NCBI RefSeq assembly: GCF_030386795.1
Contig: NZ_JANUQM010000006.1
Span: 312,601 to 376,600, forward strand
Source of the DNA: Streptomyces sp. S.PNR 29
GTDB lineage: Bacteria; Actinomycetota; Actinomycetes; Streptomycetales; Streptomycetaceae
DNA: 64,000 nt
Direction of reading: 5' to 3'
Shown here: in pieces, positions 59,036-64,000 of the stretch
Layout: every line of letters begins with the position of its first letter
How positions within the stretch are numbered: the stretch's first letter is position 1
Translations under genes and position numbers: made by a program
The notes under the pieces: model-generated
Told to the model about the DNA's origin: nothing
The model's input: only the letters and a program-made list of their open reading frames with translations
The model's database searches: none

Positions 59036-59857
59036 CTAACTCCCTGTACTCCGATAGGAACGAAGCCCCGCCCGCCACGCCACCCCCGCCAGCACACAGC
59101 ACACGGCCGCCACCACCGGCGGCGTGAACGCCACCCACTCCGGCAGATCCAGCGGATACGGCCGCCCGAGCACATACGAAGCCGGCAGCCAGTTGACGAA
59201 CGCCAGCGGCAGCACGAAGGTCACTCCCCGCACCAGTTCCCGCCCGAACACCGTCGGCGGATACTGCAGCAGCGTCGTCCCGCCGTACGTGAACGCGTTC
59301 TGCACCTCGGACGCGTCCTGCGCCACGAACTGGAAGGCCGCACCCGCCACGAACACCGCGCAGAAGATCAACGCCCCGCTGAGCAGCATCACCGGCATCA
59401 GCACCAGCTTCGCCGCCGTCCAGTCGATGTCGACCGTGACCAGCGCGTAGCCCAGCACCAGCGACCCCTGCGTCACCCGGCCCAGGCGGCGCAGCGCGAA
59501 ACGGTCGGCGGCGACCTGGGCGAGCACCGGCGCCGGACGCACCAGCAGCGTGTCCAGCGTGCCGTCGCGCACCCGGCGCCCCAGCCGGTCCATCGAACCG
59601 ATCGCCAGATCCGCCACCCCGAAGGCGACGCTGGACAGGCCGTACAGGAACGCGACTTCGGGCAGGGAGTAGCCGCCGAGCGCGTCGACCCGCGAGAACA
59701 TCAGCATGATCGCGACGAAGTCGAGCGCGGTCGTCGCGAAGTTCCCGAACGTGGTCATGGCGAAGGAGGCACGGTAGGTCATCGTGGAACGCAGCCACAT
59801 CGCCGCGATCAGCCGGTACGCGCGCAACCCCTCCGCCGGCCTGCTGGTCTCACCCAC
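59036..59857 (-). CDS. ABC-2-family exporter permease 2
   Basis: 273 residues. Start GTG at 59857 overlaps the stop of the first permease by 8 bases; a longer frame reaches 59953 but overlaps more. Six or so helices: YRASFAMTTFGNFATTALDFVAIMLMF, VAFLYGLSSVAFGVADLAIG, LVLMPVMLLSGALIFCAVFVAG and VVAAVCCVLAGVAW. A loop with GTLDTLLVRPAPVLAQVAADRFALRRLGR is typical of the ABC2_membrane_6 group. With the first permease it forms the channel. Confidence 0.8.
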   Translation of the reverse strand: MGETSRPAEGLRAYRLIAAMWLRSTMTYRASFAMTTFGNFATTALDFVAIMLMFSRVDALGGYSLPEVAFLYGLSSVAFGVADLAIGSMDRLGRRVRDGTLDTLLVRPAPVLAQVAADRFALRRLGRVTQGSLVLGYALVTVDIDWTAAKLVLMPVMLLSGALIFCAVFVAGAAFQFVAQDASEVQNAFTYGGTTLLQYPPTVFGRELVRGVTFVLPLAFVNWLPASYVLGRPYPLDLPEWVAFTPPVVAAVCCVLAGVAWRAGLRSYRSTGS

Positions 59858-60656
59858 CCTGGACCACCACCCGCCGCGTCGCCACCGACTGCAGCAGCCG
59901 CCCGGCCGCCAGCAGCGCCACCGCCCACGCGGCCTGGAAGACGTACGTGCCAAGCGGGTCGGCCTCGCCCAGCAGGACGTCCGCGGGCGCCTGCAGGACC
60001 GACGACCAGGGCAGCATCCGTACGACCTCCCCGAAGGCGCCCGGGAAGACGTTCAGCGGCAGCACCATCCCCGAGCAGAACCACCCCAGCAGCCACGACA
60101 TCTGCACCACGCCGGTCCCGTCGATCAGCCAGAACGCCGACAGCGCCACCAAGAACCGGATGGCGAAGCCGACCACCCAGGCCAGCAGCACCGCGACCAG
60201 GAACGCCAGCCAGGTCGTCACGTCCCCCGGCAGCGCCATCGGGAAGAACAGCATGCCGAACACGAACGGCACCACACCGCGCCCGAACAGCTCGAACAGC
60301 GCCCGGCCCCCGTCCGCCGCCATCCACCACAGCTGAAGGTCGGCGGGCCGGTACAGGTCGACCGCGACGTCACCCGTACGGATGCGCTCCATCAACTCGT
60401 CCTCGAAACCGCCCCCGCCGATGCCCAGCGTCTTGAACAGCGCCTGCCCGACCCACACATAGGTGACGGCCTGCGCCTGGTCGTACCCTCCGAGGTGCGG
60501 CTTCTCGTCCCACAGCGCCAGGTACGTGTACACCAGGATCAGGCCGAAGGCGGTGTTGGTGAACACCCCGGCCAACGTGGCCGCCCGATAGGTCGCGTAC
60601 CGTCTGAAGCCGCCCGCCGCGACGGCCGCGTACAACCGCCCCGAGCCCACAACCAC
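59850..60656 (-). CDS. ABC-2-family exporter permease 1
   Basis: 268 residues; GTG at 60656 after AGGAGGGCT. Helices in LAGVFTNTAFGLILVYTYLAL, AVTYVWVGQALFKTLGIGG, FELFGRGVVPFVFGMLFFP, WLAFLVAVLLAWVVGFAIRFLVALSAFW, SWLLGWFCSGMVLP and TYVFQAAWAVALLAAGRLL. The loop EDELMERIRTGDVAVDLYRPADLQ and the whole arrangement match its partner, so both are family 6 permeases. First gene of the three-gene exporter operon. It is divergent from the penicillin-binding protein, 230 bases away. Confidence 0.82.
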   Translation of the reverse strand: MVVGSGRLYAAVAAGGFRRYATYRAATLAGVFTNTAFGLILVYTYLALWDEKPHLGGYDQAQAVTYVWVGQALFKTLGIGGGGFEDELMERIRTGDVAVDLYRPADLQLWWMAADGGRALFELFGRGVVPFVFGMLFFPMALPGDVTTWLAFLVAVLLAWVVGFAIRFLVALSAFWLIDGTGVVQMSWLLGWFCSGMVLPLNVFPGAFGEVVRMLPWSSVLQAPADVLLGEADPLGTYVFQAAWAVALLAAGRLLQSVATRRVVVQGG

Positions 60657-60803
60657 AGCCCTCCTCGCCCGCCCGGCACCGAAGCGCAGGAGCCTAGTGC
60701 GCCAATGACCCGGTGTGCCACGGATTTTCGGGTGTGCCGGTCGTCGGGAACGGAACGCCCGGTGCGAGAGTCTTCATCAGGGGGCGCACCAGGCGTAGGC
60801 CGA

Positions 60804-60863
60804 CGTACGGCAACGTACGAGGCGACAGTTACGACGCGACAGTTACGACGCACAGTTACGACG
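60804..60863. promoter_or_regulatory. Palindrome and three direct repeats before the penicillin-binding protein
   Basis: CGTACG GCAA CGTACG (60804-60819) is a short palindrome. It is followed by three copies of CAGTTACGACG at 60826, 60840 and 60853, spaced 14 and 13 bases. They lie 24-80 bases before the start and look like a regulator's array. The factor is not known; GTTAC spacing does not fit one box I can name. Confidence 0.5.
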
Positions 60864-60886
60864 CGATACAGGAGTCCGTGCACGAC

Positions 60887-63349
60887 ATGAGCGACGAGCC
60901 GCAGCCGCAACAGCCGAAGCCGGGCTGGGCACAGAGAGAGCCAGAGGCGGCTCAGGAACCGGGGGAACAGGCGGAACAGCCGGAACAGCCGGCACAGGGG
61001 GAACGGGCGGAACGGGCGGAACAGGGTGCGGGGAAACCGGAGCGGCCCCAGCGCACCGGCTGGCGCCGGCTGATCCCGACCTGGCGGATGGTGCTCGGCG
61101 GCTTCGTCGTCGCCGTGCTGCTGCTGATCGGCGGGTTCTTCCTCGGCTACTCGATGGTGAAGATCCCGCCGGCCAACGCGCTCGCCACCCAGCAGGCCAA
61201 CGTCTATCTGTACGCCGACGGCAGCGTGATCGCCCGTGACGGCGAGGTCAACCGGGAGAACGTCACCCTCGCCCAGATGTCCAAGGACGCCCAGCACGCG
61301 ATCCTGGCCGCCGAGGACCGCGACTTCTACACCGAGTCCGCCGTCGACCCGGGAGCCATGGTCCGCGCCGCCTGGAACACCGCCACCGGCAAGGGCAAGC
61401 AGTCCGGCTCCACGATCACCCAGCAGTACGTGAAGAACTACTACCTGCGCCAGGACCAGACGGTCACCCGCAAGGTGAAGGAGTTCTTCATCGCGATCAA
61501 GCTGGACCGCGAGCAGAGCAAGGACAAGATCCTGGAGGGCTACCTCAACACCAGCTTCTTCGGCCGCAACGCCTACGGCATCCAGGCCGCCGCCCAGGCC
61601 TACTACGGCATGGACGCCAAGGACCTCGACGCGGGCCGCGCCGCCTACCTCGCCGCGCTGGTCAACGCGCCCAGCCAGTACGACGTCGTCGCCCACCCGG
61701 AGAACCGCAAGGCCGCCCAGGCCCGCTGGAACTACGTGCTGGACGGCATGGTCACCAAGGGCTGGCTCAGCGAGTCGGAGCGGGCCGGCATGAAGTTCCC
61801 GATGCCGAAGGAGACCACCCTCTCCACCGGCATGTCCGGGCAGCGCGGCTACATCGTCCGCACCGTCAAGGACTACCTGGTCCAGAACAAGATCGTCGAC
61901 GAGTCCTCGCTCGACGCGGGCGGCTACCGCATCACCACCACCCTGCAGAAGAGCAAGCAGGACGCCTTCGTGAAGGCGGTCGACGACCAGCTGATGAAGA
62001 AGCTGGACAAGGACCGCAAGGTCGACAGCTACGTCCGCGCGGGCGGCGCCTCCATCGACCCCAGGACCGGCAAGGTCGTGGCGATGTACAACGGCATCGA
62101 CTACGTCAAGCAGTACACCCCCAACGCCACCCGCCGGGACTTCCAGGTCGGCTCCACCTTCAAGCCGTTCGTGTTCACCTCGGCCGTCGAGAACGGCTCC
62201 CGGACGCAGGACGGCCGCACCATCACCCCGAACACGATCTACGACGGCACCAACAAGCGCCCCGTGCAGGGCTGGAGCGGCGGCACCTACGACCCGGAGA
62301 ACGAGGACCAGCGCTCGTACGGCGACATCACCGTCCGCGAGGCCACGGACAAGTCCGTGAACTCGGTGTACGCGCAGATGGCCGTCGACGTCGGCTCGGA
62401 CAAGGTCATGCAGACCGCGGTCGACCTGGGGCTGCCCGAAGCCACCCCGGAGCTGAACCCGTCCCCGTCCATCGCGCTCGGCGTGGCCACCGCCAGCGTC
62501 CTGGACATGGCGGAGGCGTACGCGACGCTCGCCAACCACGGCAAGCACGGCACGTACACGATGATCCAGAGCGTCACCAAGGACGGGGACCAGGAGATCC
62601 AGCTGCCCAAGCGGCGGACCCGGCAGGCCGTCAGCCGTGAGGCCGCCGACACCACCACCTCCGTCCTGCGGAGCGTCGTCGAGACCGGCACCGCCACCGG
62701 CGCCCAGGCCGCCGGCCGCCCGGCGGCGGGCAAGACCGGCACGGCGGAGGAGGACACGGCGGCCTGGTTCGCCGGCTACACGCCCGACCTGGCCACGGTC
62801 GTCTCCGTCATGGGCCAGGACCCGGTCACGGCCGCCCACAAGTCGCTCTACGGCGTGATGGGCCTGGACCGCATCAACGGCGGCGGCGCCCCGACCGACA
62901 TCTGGGCGCAGTTCACCAAGGACGCCCTGAAGGGCAAGCCGGTCACCGACTTCGACCTCCAGCTCCAGCCCGGCGCCGACATCATCCAGGCTCCCCCCGC
63001 CCAGCCGGACGTCACCACCCCGGGCACGGACGACCCGACGGACGACGGCACCGCGACGGGCGGCGAGGAGACGCCGGGCGAGACGCCCGACGAGACGCCG
63101 AGCGAGACCGACGGCACGGCCACCGGCGGCGGGACCACGACCGACGGCACCACCGGCGACACGACGACCGGCGGGACCCCCACCACCGGCGGCACGACCG
63201 ACGGCGGCACCACCGACGGCGGCACGACCGGAGACACGGACACCGGCGGCACGACGACGGACGGCACCACGGGCGGCCCGGGGGGCGGCACGACGGGAAC
63301 GACGAACGGCGGCACCGCGGGCACGCTGAGCACCAACCGCAGACAGTGA
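60887..63349 (+). CDS. Bifunctional penicillin-binding protein (GT51 transglycosylase / transpeptidase)
   Basis: 820 residues; ATG at 60887 (a GTG nine bases upstream follows AGGAG closely and is possible). N-terminal polar tail, one membrane helix (MVLGGFVVAVLLLIGGFFLGY, about 65-85), transglycosylase with catalytic E143 (AAEDRDFY) and the GSTITQQYVKNYY block. Transpeptidase: SxxK at S423-T-F-K426, SxN at S490-V-N492, KTG at 616-618. A ~110-residue Thr/Gly/Asp-rich tail (63016-63345) ends it. It polymerises and cross-links peptidoglycan. An array of repeats lies upstream and a perfect terminator follows. Confidence 0.92.
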   Translation: MSDEPQPQQPKPGWAQREPEAAQEPGEQAEQPEQPAQGERAERAEQGAGKPERPQRTGWRRLIPTWRMVLGGFVVAVLLLIGGFFLGYSMVKIPPANALATQQANVYLYADGSVIARDGEVNRENVTLAQMSKDAQHAILAAEDRDFYTESAVDPGAMVRAAWNTATGKGKQSGSTITQQYVKNYYLRQDQTVTRKVKEFFIAIKLDREQSKDKILEGYLNTSFFGRNAYGIQAAAQAYYGMDAKDLDAGRAAYLAALVNAPSQYDVVAHPENRKAAQARWNYVLDGMVTKGWLSESERAGMKFPMPKETTLSTGMSGQRGYIVRTVKDYLVQNKIVDESSLDAGGYRITTTLQKSKQDAFVKAVDDQLMKKLDKDRKVDSYVRAGGASIDPRTGKVVAMYNGIDYVKQYTPNATRRDFQVGSTFKPFVFTSAVENGSRTQDGRTITPNTIYDGTNKRPVQGWSGGTYDPENEDQRSYGDITVREATDKSVNSVYAQMAVDVGSDKVMQTAVDLGLPEATPELNPSPSIALGVATASVLDMAEAYATLANHGKHGTYTMIQSVTKDGDQEIQLPKRRTRQAVSREAADTTTSVLRSVVETGTATGAQAAGRPAAGKTGTAEEDTAAWFAGYTPDLATVVSVMGQDPVTAAHKSLYGVMGLDRINGGGAPTDIWAQFTKDALKGKPVTDFDLQLQPGADIIQAPPAQPDVTTPGTDDPTDDGTATGGEETPGETPDETPSETDGTATGGGTTTDGTTGDTTTGGTPTTGGTTDGGTTDGGTTGDTDTGGTTTDGTTGGPGGGTTGTTNGGTAGTLSTNRRQ

Positions 63350-63365
63350 CCGCCCGGTGATGTCA

Positions 63366-63399
63366 GAAGGGGCTGGTGACCATGGTCACCAGCCCCTTC
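63366..63399. terminator. Perfect 34-base palindrome, bidirectional terminator
   Basis: GAAGGGGCTGGTGAC (63366-63380) and GTCACCAGCCCCTTC (63385-63399) around a 4-base centre; the whole is its own reverse complement. It sits between the penicillin-binding protein and the convergent GroES-like gene. Confidence 0.88.
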
Positions 63400-63418
63400 C
63401 ACCGTTGCGGCCGTCGGT

Positions 63419-63775
63419 TCACAGGTAGAGGCCGGTCGAGTCCTCTGCGCCCTCGAAGCGGTCGGCGGCCACGGCGTGCAGGTCGCGCTCGCGCATCAGT
63501 ACGTACGCGATGCCCCGCACCTCGACCTCGGCACGGTCCTCCGGGTCGAACAGGACCCGGTCGCCCGGCTCCACGGTCCGTACGTTCTGCCCCACCGCGA
63601 CGACCTCGGCCCAGGCCAGCCGACGGCCGACCGCCGCCGTCGCGGGGATCAGGATGCCGCCGCCGGAACGCCGCTCGCCCTCGCCGGTCTCCTGCCGCAC
63701 GAGTACCCGGTCGTGCAGCATCCGGATGGGCAGCTTGTCGTGGTGGGTGCTCTGCTCGTTTCTGTTGGCGCTCAC
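63419..63775 (-). CDS. GroES-like co-chaperonin family protein
   Basis: 118 residues from the GTG at 63775 (VSANRNEQST); a longer frame reaches 63802. GroES fold: LPIRMLHDRVLVRQE, then SGGGILIPATAAVGRRLAWAEVVAVGQNVRTVEPGDRVLFDP and the mobile-loop region GERRSGG. About as long as GroES, plus ~20 N-terminal residues. It is a second GroES-like protein without an adjacent GroEL. Next gene on its 5' side is the DUF3618 protein, as in other Streptomyces. Confidence 0.85.
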   Translation of the reverse strand: MSANRNEQSTHHDKLPIRMLHDRVLVRQETGEGERRSGGGILIPATAAVGRRLAWAEVVAVGQNVRTVEPGDRVLFDPEDRAEVEVRGIAYVLMRERDLHAVAADRFEGAEDSTGLYL

Positions 63776-63819
63776 GCCTTTGAACCTACCTGCCTTCTCC
63801 ACATCCGTGCGCGGGTGGG

Positions 63820-64000
63820 TCAGCCCTTACGGCGCCGCGTGCCCAGGGTGAGCAGCCCGACGACCCCGACGACGACGAGCGCGACGGGCACGACCCGCTC
63901 CAGCCGGGGCGCCCCCTCCTCGTCCACGAACTGAGCCCTCACATCACTCACCGCACGATTGACTCCGACGTAGGCCCGCCCGAGCGTGTGGTCGATATGG
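63820..64000 (-). CDS. DUF3618-type protein, C-terminal fragment
   Basis: The reverse strand from the window edge reads IDHTLGRAYVGVNRAVSDVRAQ, then a segment ending RLERVVPVALVVVGVVGLLTLGTRRRKG and a TGA at 63822-63820. This is the tail of a DUF3618 protein with a single C-terminal membrane helix and a basic end. The N-terminal DUF3618 repeat region is outside the window. It precedes the GroES-like gene by 44 bases and may share its transcript. Confidence 0.7.
   Translation of the reverse strand, partial: HIDHTLGRAYVGVNRAVSDVRAQFVDEEGAPRLERVVPVALVVVGVVGLLTLGTRRRKG

Noticed and set aside
1..64000. Insertion sequences, transposases or prophage structural genes
   Set aside because: I found no transposase, integrase, capsid, tail or lysis motif in any frame I read.

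Overview
The window reads as chromosomal DNA of a Streptomyces species. GC content is very high (near 80% in one line I counted), GTG and TTG starts are common, genes are often coupled by ATGA or GTGA overlaps, and several loci are typical of the genus: cslA-glxA with its LPMO and GH6 neighbours, XRE/DUF5753-DUF397 pairs, and Tat and LAXTG surface proteins. Both ends cut genes: a luciferase-like monooxygenase on the left and a DUF3618 protein on the right.

0-9.7 kb is a catabolic and uptake block. It holds two paralogous Asp/Glu-racemase (maleate isomerase-type) genes, a D-2-hydroxyacid dehydrogenase, an amidase, a DUF3830 protein, an EhuBCDA-like polar amino-acid or ectoine ABC importer, and an IclR regulator. 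9.7-15.5 kb lies between two identical tRNA-Lys(CTT) genes and carries an acyl-CoA synthetase-like gene, a DUF3592 membrane protein, an AA10 LPMO with a DasR-like site, an SPFH protein, and an NlpC/P60-like protein with two C-terminal repeats. 16-21 kb is the cslA-glxA glycan synthase and copper-radical oxidase pair, followed by a convergent GH6 lipoprotein. 21-35.8 kb is mixed: a class F sortase with a secreted partner, a HAD phosphatase, a LAXTG surface protein, a ROK regulator facing a Gfo/Idh/MocA oxidoreductase across a 12-bp-arm palindrome, LLM and FAH enzymes, a YidC paralogue with a DUF6412 partner, a GH30 enzyme, a SEC-C protein and small proteins.

36-41.2 kb is the most unusual part. 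It is a three-gene, visibly lower-GC operon: a PLD-nuclease/SF2 helicase of DUF3427 type, an SRA-like plus PD-(D/E)XK-like protein with an altered catalytic motif, and an unrecognised protein with an early TTA codon. I read it as a candidate, apparently undescribed, modified-DNA defence module. Next to it lies a Streptomyces regulatory cassette (HATPase, XRE/DUF5753, DUF397, DUF6083).

43.8-64 kb holds small membrane and zinc-ribbon proteins, a phosphotransferase, an alpha/beta hydrolase, DUF2267, Hsp20, VOC, a LAXTG-anchored alginate-lyase-like enzyme, a 59-residue Gly/Cys-rich membrane protein, an MFS transporter, DUF445, an SGNH hydrolase, a DUF1707 protein, a three-gene ABC-2 exporter, a bifunctional penicillin-binding protein and a GroES-like protein. 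Many gene ends are marked by strong hairpins, often shared by convergent genes.

All functions are inferred from sequence motifs and family knowledge. No database search was run.
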